The notes under the pieces were generated by a model. That model ran no database searches and was not told the DNA's origin. It worked only from the letters and a program-made list of their open reading frames with translations. A program made the translations under genes and the position numbers. From Stagonosporopsis chrysanthemi (taxonomy: Eukaryota; Ascomycota; Dothideomycetes; Pleosporales; Didymellaceae), in contig JAFISE010000071.1 in assembly GCA_022560025.1 (NCBI GenBank), forward strand, positions 90,292-154,291: DNA of 64,000 nucleotides, written 5' to 3'. This document shows, one piece after another, positions 46,395-57,239 of this stretch (the stretch's first letter is position 1; the number at the start of each line of letters is the position of its first letter).

Positions 46395-47229
46395 GTTGGC
46401 GATAATGAGATAGTGCAGGAGAAAGGGCGATTGAGCAGGGACATGCAATCTAATCAGAATGTATGTTGTCGAGCAGTTAAAGGAGATGGAAAGCTTTCAT
46501 ATGCTACGTTAACAATGATTGTCTTGGTCTCACATGCTCGATATTGTATCAACCTCAATACTACACACAACTGTACCGACGCTTTGTGAGACATGCTTGT
46601 GACTCCCACATGTCAAAATCCCTCAAACATTGCAATGGCCGTCGCGGATCAGCCTTGCGCAAAACGGCCAGGACCGGGTGAGTCGCTAAATCTAACAACA
46701 AAGTCCCGCGGGAAGTCGACTAGACGTAACGAGGCTACAAGCAACATGTAGCGTGAGGCTCACGTAAAACTAGTGAGCCTCAAAGTCTCGTAGTCTTGCT
46801 CAAGAACATCTTGAATCGGTAGTCTGGTATTGAGCCGCTTTGCTTTGGGGAAGGTCATAGTTGGGCGGCAGCGCAGCCGAGGGATTCAAACACTGCGAAG
46901 CCTCAAGCCAAGCGGTCAATATCAATAAAGTCTAAGCTTTGCGATTCGATGGTGACTTCTGGTTGCGACGTTCATCTGCAGCGGGTCTGTGTTGCGCTGT
47001 GTCTGATCGAAAACTGAGCTGAGGTTAGAGTTGCGAAGCGCACTCCCGCGGCAGCACAAGGCATGGATCGTGCACGGGCATTTTCGGGAGACCCGAGGTG
47101 AGAGGCTTTCGTAAAAACTTCCCGCTCCCCCCTTCCCGCGGCAGCATACGACATCCACAAGATCCTCTATCTCTGTTGCAGCTATCTCACAATCCACACT
47201 CCGGTTGTCGGATCAACCGTGCCTATTTA
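46395..47229. promoter_or_regulatory. Divergent promoter region of carrier and Zn2Cys6 factor, with CCGCGG palindromes
   Basis: Three CCCGCGG elements occur: a perfect palindrome at 46,704-46,713 (TCCCGCGGGA) and two copies of a 13-bp repeat (TCCCGCGGCAGCA) at 47,044-47,056 and 47,134-47,146, exactly 90 bp apart. CCG/CGG triplets are typical contact sites of Zn2Cys6 factors, and the adjacent gene encodes one. Binding or autoregulation is inference. Confidence 0.4.
46754..46782. repeat. Perfect 10-bp inverted repeat with 9-nt loop
   Basis: TGAGGCTCAC and its exact complement GTGAGCCTCA flank GTAAAACTA. It lies between the palindromes upstream of the transcription-factor gene. It could be a dimeric binding site or a hairpin; no function is shown. 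Confidence 0.6.
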
Positions 47230-49616
47230 ATGGACGGTAATGGAAATGTCACAGTGAATGGCAACGATGCTCCAGCTGCAGGACGTGTGCGAAAGCGCGC
47301 ACCTGAAGCATGCACCTTCTGTCGCCGGCGAAAGGCGCGTCGCTGCTTGTTCATCAATAGAGCTATCACTGACTGACTGCATCAGATCAAGTGTAGCACT
47401 GAACGCCCGACATGTACCAATTGCAAAACCCATGGCATGACTTGCAACTATGAACCGATCGATGATGCTGTTCGTGCGCGGACTGCTCGCCCGAGCAAGG
47501 TTGCGCGGAGAGAAGTCGCAAATGAGCAACCTGCGACTGCACGGCCTCTTAGGGAAAAGTCTGTATCTGACGACAATCCTGCTCGCTCGAGTCTGGATTC
47601 TGCAAGCCGAGCAAACAGTGTGTCTCGTATTGTAGTCTCCTCAAATGGCATGCCCAGCTATCACGGCCGCACGAGTACGCTATTCGAAGAGAGCTACCAT
47701 GACCGATCCACGCCTGAAGCCAACACGAGAATGCCGGAGGAGTGGGTCGAGAAAGGACTGATTGCCGAGGCAGCTTGCCAGCGGCAGCTTGAAGATGTTA
47801 ACTTCCGTCTGGGAAAACTCGATTTTGATGGCGTAGAGCCAGAGTTGGGTCAGCATTTATTGTCTCTCCACTGGAATCGACAACATCACTCATTTCTAAT
47901 CACATATCGACCAGCATTCATGCGCGACATGGCATGCAGAGGCCCAAACTTCTCTAAGCTGCTGCTCAACGCTATCTTCTTCAGCGCTTCCAAGTTCAGC
48001 CCTCGCCGCGAGCTCCGACGAGATGCAGATGACGTGCGAACTGCTGGCTGGCAATTTCGTGAACGCGTGCGAGGCTTGCTGGGTGGCGCCTTGGATAAGA
48101 GCGACGTCACGACCATTCAGGCATTGCTAATCATGTGCAACTCTTTGTTCGCATTAGGAGACGAGCGCAGCGCTGCGTGGCTGTATGCTGGCCTGGCGTT
48201 TCGTATGATCGTTGACCTGGGCATTCATGTCGACAAAGCAGGACTTACAACTCACCGTAAATTCTCTGACGAGGACCTTGAGATCCGGAGACGTGTGTTC
48301 TGGGCTGCCTTCGGTAGGTTGTGTTTGTATTGCGTAGTGCCTAACACTGATTCCAAATGCAGTGGTCGACAAGATTCAAAGTCTGTATCAAGGCCGACCC
48401 GTCACACTCAAAGAAGCTGACACGTTGGTCCCCATAAAGTTTCTGGACACTTACGAGGAACTCGAGCACTGGACCCCACTGGCCTATCTGACGCAGTCCG
48501 ATGTAGCATATGCAGGATCACCTGCGTACAGCATTTCCACCTTTAAGCACTTATGCAAATTGTCTCTTGTCTTGAGCGACATTCTCAGCACCATTTACAC
48601 AGAACGAAGTTCCGACAAGAGTTCAGCTGAGTTATCCACCAAACTAGAAAGCATCCATGCCACCCTCCAGGCTTGGTATCGAGACCTACCAGCCCATTTG
48701 GCTGACCTAGGACAACTGCCGACCACTCCACCTCCACATGTGTTAAGTCTGCTGTGAGTATCGGAGTCTGGGTTCCTAAAACGTCAGCTGATTCAACAGT
48801 GCTATGTACCATGTGCTGGTAATTCTCTTACACCATCCTTTTGTTGCAGATGGTCATCTGTACAGCACGTCTCGCAGCATCTCAGTCAATTCTTTGAAGT
48901 GTTGCGCTACAGCAGCGAATGACATTGTACATCTTGTGAGAGTTTTCGATAAGGCTTTCAGCGTACGAAGGGCCCCGTATCTCATATCGTATGCGACATA
49001 CGTTGCTGCAACGATACATGTGCGAATTGCAGCAAAACGTGGCCCAGGCTCTGATGCCCATAGTAGTCTCGCCGCTTGTCTTGCCGTCTTCCGCGAGAAC
49101 CAAGAGACCAATCCAGCCGTCCGGCGCGCTAATGCCCTTGTCCAAAATCTGATGAAGAGACTTGGAGTCCGAATGCATAGTATTGACGAGTGCCGCATTC
49201 ATAAGAGCAGCGACAGTAGCAACCAGCGTCAATCTCCAGAAACAATCTCGAACGCGACGACGGGTCGCGGGCCAAGCTTACAGGGCCTCGACCTTGATGG
49301 TATCATACAAAGCTTCGTGCGCGAACAGGAGAGCGCTCAAATGACACAAGTCGGCACGCCAGATCAGTCTGCGTTGAACACACCAACGCTCATGGCGCCG
49401 CCTCGTGCCCATGCAGCTGCAGGTAGTATGCTCGATGCTGGCGGCACCGATGGGAATTCTCTCAACTATGACTATAACGGACAATGGATGAGTCAAGGTC
49501 AACATCAGCTCTACGGAGATGTTTCAGTGCCTGTGGACGATCTCTATTACGGCTTCAATAGCGCAGCGCTGGACAGCATCCCGATCACGCCTTTTCTCGA
49601 GTGGAATACCATGTAA
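47230..49616 (+). CDS. Zn2Cys6 fungal-specific transcription factor
   Basis: Exons 47230-47334, 47386-48313, 48363-48753 and 48800-49616 give 746 residues. The zinc cluster is split by intron 1 after CTFCRRRK and continues IKCSTERPTCTNCKTHGMTC, with all six Cys present. Intron 1 has a GC donor (AAG|GCGCGT) with a normal AG acceptor, because no GT donor keeps frame; introns 2 and 3 (49 and 46 nt) are GT-AG. The middle homology region follows (LLSLHWNRQHHSFLITYRPA; ALLIMCNSLFALG; RRRVFWAAFVVDK; YQGRPVTL), a Fungal_trans domain. The C-terminus is Gln/Ser/Asp-rich and may activate transcription. The overall pattern resembles NirA-like regulators, but the target pathway is not identified. The start is the only ATG shortly before the cluster. 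Confidence 0.88.
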
Positions 49617-50436
49617 TAATGGGTTCGAAGTCTGGACCATGAGCAAACCAAGATCGTACGAAATCGAAGGCAGAAACTTGATACGCCCCTAAGTGGTCGG
49701 TCTGCAGACGCCGTGCAAGAATCGAGCCACTTGTTGTACACCCCCGAGGCGAGCCAAGTTTTTGCCGCACCCATGGGTCGTAGAACGAGCCCACTCATTA
49801 TCGAGGCTTGAGGAGCAACAACGCCAGTCTCGGAATTGTTTACAGCTACCCGGACTTATGGTAACCGGAGTTGGCGGGGTGGATCGTGAAGCCAAGCCCC
49901 TATCATGCGGAGACAAAGGGGGAACAGGAGACCCCGCTCTCCCTGGACCATCTCAGCCAGAGTGTCTTCTGCCAAGCTCGAGATCCGTCGAAGCTTCTTC
50001 ACAGTAAATAACTATTCAGCCGCAGCCGATCTCTGGCGCTTGGTACTCTCCTGACACTTCAAGATGCGAATGTGACTCGGCAAAGCGGCAAGCATCAGTC
50101 TGCATTCATCTCAAAGGCGGAAAGAACCAAGCAATGCAAGCGAAAATTTCATTCAATGAGTCAAGTTATATAAGAGCATTACGAGTCGAACCAGATCAGC
50201 GTCCACGGCTAAGAAAGTATCTTATGTCAACATGCTACAGGGTTCGGCCACATGGGGTCGTACAGTCCCTTCATACGGCTACCAGAGACGATGTCCAACC
50301 ATTCAACGTAAAGAAAAGGTGCCGACTTGCTACATAATATTAGCACCCTAGACATGCACGAAGACCATATGGCCAGCCACTGTACAGCCCTTTAAGCAGG
50401 CATACACTGACCTAAAGCCATAGATCTCTACCGCCA
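49617..50436. other. Convergent intergenic region
   Basis: This 820-bp stretch lies between two convergent genes. Several short open frames have no coding character. No RNA gene was recognised. Confidence 0.5.
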
Positions 50437-51510
50437 TCAGAATAATGCAAGTACGAGTCCAATGAGCCCGAGAAAAATGCCGTGGTCAGACTTGATCGCG
50501 TTGCGGCTGGCAGGGCCACTGAACTGAGCAGGCTCGCTTGAAGTCGCCGGCGCCGAGACGTCATCATCGTCTCCGGTGGAGGCAGCGCCGCCTGTGGGAG
50601 CAGTGCCATCTGTGGCAGTTGAACTATCTGTGGGACCTGCGCCATCTGTGGGGACTAAACCATCCGTCGGAGTCGCTCCTGAGCTAGCACCACCTGTGCC
50701 AGTAGCCACAGCACCTCCAGTGGCAGTTTTGCTTGCAGCGTTACTGTCTGAGGGAGCGGCAGATGCTGCAGGTACGTCTGAATTGGCTGGTGGGCCCCTG
50801 AGACGTCATAAGCAACGAACAAGTTCAAGACTGAACGGAAGAACTCACTGTATGTTCTGCCCAGGCACTGGTCCAGGTGCAGCCTGGAAAGCTCCAGGAG
50901 CCTGCGACGATGCGCCTGCCTCCTGTGCTTGCGAGGCTTGAGGCTGTCCCGTGGCCCCAGGAGTTGACTGCGGCGCGACCACCACCGGTGTCGGCTTCGT
51001 ACCTCCCCCACTTGAAGCCTTTTCCAGATCCTCTAGCAGTGCAGTGGAGGCAATAACCCCAGAGGTTTTACTATATCGAGACGTTTCCGTGGGATCAGGC
51101 CGAAGAGCTGGCTCGCCTTCAGGGTCAGATGGTGGTGCGACACCTATTCTTGATGTTGTGGAAGATTGTTCTTGCCCGCCGGGGTTTGCATCATCCGTCT
51201 TTGAAGTTGCTGGATATGGCGGCACTGTGACTTCGGGTGGTTCGTGAATAACAGAGGAAAGATTGGGCGGCCGAATCTCATTCTCAAGAACATCTTCAGA
51301 CGGGAGTGATGTGGGCAAAATACTAGGCTCCTCTTCTGATGAGATTGTGGTCACTGAGACCGGATCTGGGGGAGGAGCGACAGATGTCAGAGGTGTTCCA
51401 GGATCAGCCTCGACGCTTGAAGTGCTGGGATCAGCATTCCGAGCTACAGAGCCCAGCGGCATAAGAAGCATGAGTGCCAACAAAAGTTTGGAGTATGGAC
51501 GTCTATGCAT
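50437..51510 (-). CDS. Secreted Pro/Ser/Thr-rich protein with GPI-type C-terminus
   Basis: Exons 51510-50849 and 50797-50437 (a 51-nt intron) give 340 residues. The start MHRRPYSKLLLALMLLMPLGSVA is a signal peptide; the frame is open further upstream but has no comparable start. The rest is Pro/Ser/Thr/Glu-rich, with Gln/Ala-rich and PTDG-type degenerate repeats (DNA about 50,580-50,680, unit near CATCTGTGGG on the plus strand). The C-terminus, after SRNAIKSDHG, is a short hydrophobic tail (IFLGLIGLVLALF), as expected for GPI attachment. It is probably a heavily O-glycosylated wall or membrane mannoprotein. No family is recognised. It is divergent from the pepsin-fold gene across about 750 bp. 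Confidence 0.75.
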
Positions 51511-52261
51511 GTCGATGGAAGGATAAATCTTGAAGTCAAGGGTTCCGTCAACGCTTATACGTGATGAAGATGTAAAAGTTGAGTTGTCACATTCTGTACA
51601 GGCCCTTCGCGTATACTTATATCCTTTTCTGGGGCTTCGGATTGGGATGCCCAGCCCGGTCTTTGACCATAATACGTCTACAGGCCTAAATTTCAACACA
51701 AAACACGACTGCAAGCTAGGTGATACTGATGTGGCGCCATGGCAGTGGCTTTGCTGTTCTAAGCTTCGAGATTTAGAGTCGCTTAGAACGCGTCTCCGGC
51801 CTCGTTGTGAGGCTGAGTTCAGCCGTTTGCAGAACAGCATCGTGGGGAACCAGCAGCTGTGCCCGGGATGGCTTTCTTGGCTGGCTCGAGACAAGCGATT
51901 TCCTCACAGGAACTTGCCGAGTGGATGCCAAGGTACTTGCGCAAAGTATTGCGCTAACTACTACCATACACATCAGGCGAGGTCGCCTTTCTTGACCAAA
52001 CGCAAGCACAGATAAACCCAAGCAAGCTCTTGAACACCTAATTTGAGCATGTTCAGCTGGGAGATTGAAGTCTTGGACGGGTTTAAACGCATCCGAACAA
52101 AGAAGGAACTAGGTGTAAAGAAGGATGGTCATGTACGGAATCCCAAGACTGCACACCACAGGTCCCTGAGCTGGAGCTTCATCCATCATACTTTGTGTTG
52201 CTCATACTACTGAAAGAGAGGCCACTCGCAGCTGGAAAATTCTCTCACCGCGTTTTACACT
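51511..52261. other. Divergent intergenic region
   Basis: This 751-bp stretch should hold two promoters. A short open frame from 52,048 (MFSWEIEVLDG...) was considered as a missing first exon of the pepsin-fold gene but does not look like a signal peptide. No other gene is supported. Confidence 0.45.
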
Positions 52262-54002
52262 ATGAGCAAGGCAACAAAGGTTCCTGTCCCATTTGCGATA
52301 CAGAATACAGGACGCTGGCTGGGAAATGATGGCTCTTGGTCAACGTAAGTCCTTCTCAATTAATCACGTATCTCGCACAGATTCACCTATGTTATATCCC
52401 GTGTGTTCGCGACACTTCATTTGTATCAGTTTTAGATTCACTCCCTCATCTAAAGTTTGAAAGACTAAAGGAATCAGGTTCTTCGTTCATGCAGGCACAC
52501 CTCCACAGCAATTCCACGTCTTACCATCGTTCGACGGTCAAACAGTTTACTTGCCCATTGATGAAGATTGCTTGCCAACCGGTTTCAATGTATCCAATTG
52601 TGGGTCGTCCAGGGGTGTAGAGGTCTTTAACTCCAAGGCTGGCATCGGATTCCAAAAGAACGCCTCGTCAACTTGGGATGAGATAGGTATCTACAAGATC
52701 CGCATGGGAGCGAGGTACGGCCTTACTGGAAACGCCTACTTCGGATACGACATTGTTGGCCCATCAACGAGTGGCAGTGTTGACGTGCCCACCATTGAAA
52801 AGCAACCCATCGCCTCCTACGCTACGCCGGACTACTGGCAAGGCCGAATTGGGTTGTCAATGTACTCGATGAACTTCACTGATAATGACCGACCGCATTC
52901 TATCCTCAGTCGCCTAAAGGAAGAAGGCTACATACCCAGCTTGTCCTTCGGCTACCAAGCTGGTGCGCCATACAGGCAGACAGGAGTCACTGGTAGTCTG
53001 GTTCTTGGGGGATACGATCGATCCAGGAGGTCGGACAACACGCTGATGTTTTCTTCCACGCAAGATCTCCTTGTTGGCCTTCAAAGTATATCAAGCCGAC
53101 TGGCCAATGGCACGACTGCAATCCTGCTTGACAGCGGTATAATAGCAGTTGTCGATTCCAATGTCCCTGAACTGTGGCTTCCGCCAGCAGTTTGTGACAG
53201 CTTCGCGTCGGCATTTGGACTTACGTACCACCAAGAATCAGACCGGTATATACAGACAGATACTACACGGCAGCTACTACAGGATCAGGACTCTATTCTG
53301 ACGCTGACGCTTGGTTTGTCGACTTCTGGGGGCCAGACAATCAGGATAGAAATGCCTTTGCCTGCATTCGACCACCAGGCGTCGTACCCAATCTTCGCCT
53401 CCCCCACAAACTACTTTCCTTTACGGAGAGCAGCCAACGACACTCAGATTACGCTTGGCCGAGCATTTCTTCAAGAGGTCTACATCAGCGCAGACTGGGA
53501 GAGAGATATATTCAACATCAGCCAAGCCGTGTTCAGCGCGTCCATGCCAAAACCAGATCTCGTTGCGATCGAGCCGCTACAAGACGATGCCTGGGTCCTG
53601 ACATCCGAGGGTTCGAAAATTCTGACCCCAGGACTTCTTGGCGGCATAATTGGAGGTGCGATAGCACTATTTCTCCTTATGGTTGGGTTGGGCTGGTGGT
53701 GTTGCCATTGCAGGCGCAGAGCGAAGCAACAGCTCCAAGCCGCAGATACCTCAGTGCAACGTGCCGATGACAAACCAGAGTCTTCTTATTTCGCACCAGA
53801 GGTTTTGGAGAAGTCACACGCCTTTGTACAGACAAATGCAGAGCTTGAGGGAAGGATGGTAGGCGAGCTGACTGCGGTGTATGAGTTGGGTCATGCGCCC
53901 GAGACAAGAATGAAGGAAGCGTACAGGCCAGATGCAGCAGAACTTGATTGTACAGAAGCAGTACACGAACTGCACTCACAGAGTATAGAGAGATTGAATT
54001 AG
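52262..54002 (+). CDS. Membrane-anchored pepsin-fold (A1-like) protein, probably a pseudo-protease
   Basis: Exons 52262-52344, 52381-52400 and 52495-54002 (introns of 36 and 94 nt) close in frame to 536 residues. Typical A1 features appear: TGRWLGNDGSWSTF, TPPQQFHVLPSFDGQTVYLP, and a second Asp motif LLDSGII. The Trp/Tyr spacing places Ser where the first catalytic Asp of DTGS should be, so peptidase activity is doubtful. A membrane helix (about residues 372-398) is followed by WWCCHCRRR and a roughly 115-residue cytoplasmic tail. No signal peptide is visible at the chosen start. The 36-nt intron and the 20-nt exon are unusually short, so the 5' end is the weak part of the model; the large last exon is secure. 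It is the last gene before the AT-rich repeat block. Confidence 0.7.
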
Positions 54003-54267
54003 GCACATGCAATGTCTTCTACTTCTTAATCTATCTAGTATTAGTTAGTTGCTATATAATACAGCTTTAAAGTATAACATATAATGTTGCAGTGAATGCA
54101 ATTTCATGTATTCTGCTATTATGTTGTTGTTGTTCTTCTCTGCTCTGCACGAAGCAGCAGTCGGGTCTATTTACATGACGTATCTGTGATGCAGCTAAGG
54201 CAAGAGATGCTCTATAGGATGAGGAAGCAACACTAGACTACTAACACGTGATCTGCTTCTTATAACT
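54003..54267. other. Transition from gene space to AT-rich repeat block
   Basis: This holds the 3' region of the pepsin-fold gene, with simple TTG runs near 54,122. Composition drops sharply to AT-rich after about 54,290. No gene is seen. Confidence 0.5.
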
Positions 54268-55547
54268 GTTACACACCCCCTTATCTTGTAGTTAACTAAC
54301 AATATAAGAATAAACCTCTTAGGTATTATTATCTATCTTACAAACCTTTAAACAAATATTGTTTAAGTATAGTTACTATATAAATTTAGTATACTTCTAT
54401 TATAGAAGAATCTTTATTATACTATTAGCAGGCATCTAGTTTGTAAGCTTTTAGTGTATATAGAGGTAGTTCTCTTTAACCTCTTAGCAGACCTAGTTCT
54501 AATAGATATTAATATATTTTAGCTTAGTACTAAGCTTGTCTTATTTCTTTGTAACTATACTTATAGTTTATTAATTATTGCACTAAATAATTAGCATCTA
54601 GTTAAGCTTTAAAGACAGTCTTTTAAATAGATAGTACTACTTTTTTATCTCTAATCTAGTAAGTAATAAAGTAAGTAGCTCTGCTTTAGTTGTAGATTTT
54701 GTAACTATATGTTAAAGTGTTAACTTCTAGTTAATAGTTATACTAAAGAGCTAAAATATATATCTCTAAGAGCTTTAATATATCTTAATATTATTAGTAA
54801 AAGATATATTAGATACTCTAAAGAAGATAGAATTATAATAGTTCTATAGTGTAGTAAGGTACTCTTATATCTCTGCTTTGTTAACAGCTTAAGCTTGCAG
54901 GGCTTAGTACTTTGTCTTAAGAATATAATACTATACTTTCTAAATTAATTTAATATATACTTAGCTAGAATTAGTTAAATATAAAGTATAAATAATATAA
55001 GTATAAGCTAGATTAAGTTGTATATACTGTGTTAGGTAAGCAAAGTAGCCTATAAGCTCTTAATAAGTCTTTATTTAAGCTTTGTTTAGCTCTTTAAAGA
55101 ATGTTCTAGGTAATTTACTAGTATAAGCACTTCTAAAGAGTAGCTAATAGACAGAATATTATACTTTGTAGTAACTTTGTTAATATAAGTATCTTATACT
55201 AAGTAAATTATATATACTTTAGTATCTTAAATAATATATATACTTAAGAACTACTTAAGTTCTTTAAAGTATTTTAAGCTATAATACTTATTAAGTTTCT
55301 CTTTAAAGTCTTAGTATAGGTGCTTATTTAATAAGTAGAAAGCTATAACAATATTATTAACATAGACAAACAAGATTAACTAGCTATTAATATAGATATA
55401 TAGAAATCCTAGTATAGGCATTAAGCCTAGAGACTTTAAAGTCTCTTTTAGGTCTTTGTACTATAAAAGTAGTAACTTCTTTAGTCTATACAGAGCTCTT
55501 AGTACCTATAGCAGCGTTTTATCTTTTTTAAAACTAGCTAGTATTTC
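54268..55547 (-). mobile_element. Degenerate Ty1/Copia retrotransposon, 3' part (RT and RNase H side)
   Basis: The minus strand translates, through many TAG/TAA stops, to a Copia reverse transcriptase: VLRALYRLKK near 55,470-55,500 and VYVNNIVIAF at about 55,338-55,367, where YVNN is the RIP form of the YVDD active site. Further left are remnants of the connection and RNase H region (about 54,760-54,900). TGTTACACACCCCC near 54,268 may mark the outer LTR edge, but no partner LTR was found, so that limit is a guess. The element is interrupted at 55,548 by the Gypsy insertion and continues at 62,784. Confidence 0.75.
55543..55547. repeat. Target-site duplication ATTTC (left copy)
   Basis: ATTTC directly precedes the left LTR and is repeated directly after the right LTR at 62,784-62,788, as expected of a 5-bp integrase staggered cut. 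Confidence 0.9.
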
Positions 55548-55825
55548 TGTAACAATACAGAATGCTAGAGAGGTCTAAATTACATAGGTATCTGCTACAA
55601 AGTGTATAGGAGTACTAAGATAAACTGTAAGACTAGATCTTTATTCTTATAGGTCTTGTACAAAAGGATACTTTAAAACTATCTATCTAAACTCTATAGA
55701 GGCTTCCTTTTTTATACCTAGAAGCTTAGAAAAGACTGTACTAATAAGCAGTTAGAAGACAGATCTAAGTTAGGTAGTTGTTAGGTAATGTAAAGTAGGC
55801 TTAAAGAACTAGGCTTGTTCTTACA
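55548..55825 (-). repeat. LTR (3' LTR of the chromovirus)
   Basis: This 278-bp direct repeat begins TGTAACA and ends CTTACA, giving the TG...CA ends and the TGTAA/TTACA terminal inversion of LTR elements. It aligns without gaps to 62,506-62,783. Confidence 0.95.
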
Positions 55826-55839
55826 TTACTCTCTTCTTT
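55826..55839 (-). promoter_or_regulatory. Polypurine tract next to 3' LTR
   Basis: The plus strand reads TTACTCTCTTCTTT, so the minus strand carries AAAGAAGAGAGTAA directly upstream of the 3' LTR. This is the usual primer site for plus-strand synthesis. Confidence 0.6.
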
Positions 55840-56585
55840 ATAAGTAGATTGTCCCTAATTCTGTAAAATTATAAGAAGAATTCTTATGCTATAAAGGTTT
55901 AAACTTTAGGAAGGTGTAAAATATATCTAACTTTTATCTGTCTTAAGACTCTAGTCTTTCTTTACTGTTGTTAACTTTTATTTAGGTTTTGCTGCACAAC
56001 CTATATTAGCTACTTTATACTTATCTATTCTAAGCAAGATCTCTAGTAATAATAACTAAGCAAATTAGATTGTTATTAGGCTTATAGCTGTTATAAGAGC
56101 CTGTGCTATAACAAAGTTGCTTTTACTAAAGTTGTAGTAACTGTAGAAACGTATTTAATCTACTTCCTAATTAAGTTAAATTGCTTACAGCATACTTCTT
56201 AAGTAAACAACGCGTGCTCTGCCTGTTTCTGTTCTTTAACAGACACTAATTCTTACTGCAAGTACTTTAAACAACTCTATCTAATTGCTGCTAACTGTTA
56301 CTAGGCTTGTTTTTTAGTTACTATGCTAATACCTGTCTCTCTTAGTGCTCTTGTAGTAGCCTATTAGGTTATTTGCCTTTGTTTAATTTAGGCCTTTATA
56401 TAAGAGAACGCAGTAGTGTATACTTTTAACAAGGCGTTGTTATTAAAGTATACTTATTGCACACTTTAAAACAAGAAGTATTGTTTAGTTTAATTACTAT
56501 TACTCTCTTTTTATTAGTTCTTAGGCTAACTTTTAAATAAGTACTAATTTATATTAGACTTAAGTATAATGCTTTTTAGGGCAAC

Positions 56586-57041
56586 CTTATTATATAAGAA
56601 AAGGCTATAGCAGAAGAAAGTAGAGAGTTAGGGGAGCTAGAAGTAATAGCTGTGCAGGCTGTTTGTAAGACTGCTTAGGATAACCTCTGTTAGTTAGCCT
56701 ATACCTTAGTAAGTATAGTATAGGTAGTAACTGCACAGCTTAAAGAAGTGTTAGCTACTAATATATTACTCTATTAGTACTACGTCTAGCCTGTTACTAA
56801 TTAGGCCTTAGTAGAAGCAATAAGGGCGCTTACTACGCAGGTAAAGTCCCTGCAGGATAAAGTAGCAGAGCTTAGGCAGGTAGTAGTATCTCTGCAGGCT
56901 CTAGTAGTTAAGGCTCTACAACAGAGCGCTAAGGGTAAAAGCCTAAAGAAGTTAGTACTTAAAAAGGTATTAGCTAATTTAGATGCTTTTTTAGTAGACG
57001 CTAAGGAGAAAATAAGCAATGTTAGTAAGGCTCTAGCTTAA
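56586..57041 (+). pseudogene. Plus-strand accessory ORF relic (coiled-coil) in the chromovirus
   Basis: The plus strand keeps one reading frame from about 56,586 to a TAA at 57,039-57,041. It is broken only by TAG codons at sites that fit CAG to TAG mutation, and fully open from 56,805 (78 codons). The translation is a Leu/Val/Lys/Glu/Gln helix (VKSLQDKVAELRQVVVSLQA, then LKKVLANLDAFLVDAKEKI), a convincing coiled coil. The segment is less AT-rich than its surroundings. Upstream at about 56,205-56,300, in another frame, a Cys-rich stretch (ACSACFCSLT, later YCKYF) could be the N-terminal part after a frameshift. It runs opposite to gag-pol and converges with its chromodomain end. The function is unknown; several fungal LTR elements are thought to carry a Cys-cluster plus coiled-coil protein. 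Confidence 0.6.
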
Positions 57042-57239
57042 TTACTATATATATAGTAGAGTAGACGTTTTCCTTTGTTACTTAGTTAGGTTAGTAAAAG
57101 TTTAGAGTAGTCTAGGTCTTCTTTATCTTTTAAATTTATAACATACTTACTTAAACTGTTACTAGCTATTCTCTTTCTAAGATTTAATCTAATTTAGTAA
57201 CTATATTAAGAGACCTAGTAATTATAGATACTTATTATA

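Noticed and set aside
46395..46448. Longer N-terminus for the tricarboxylate carrier
   Set aside because: The upstream codon is TTG; the ATG at 46,394 gives the usual carrier length.
52048..52215. Open frame MFSWEIEVLDG... as first exon of the pepsin-fold gene
   Set aside because: It is not a signal peptide, contains many charged residues and has no convincing donor before its stop.
56801..57019. Minus-strand open frame in the chromovirus
   Set aside because: It is the antisense of the coiled-coil frame, which has better composition and a conserved pattern of CAG to TAG stops.
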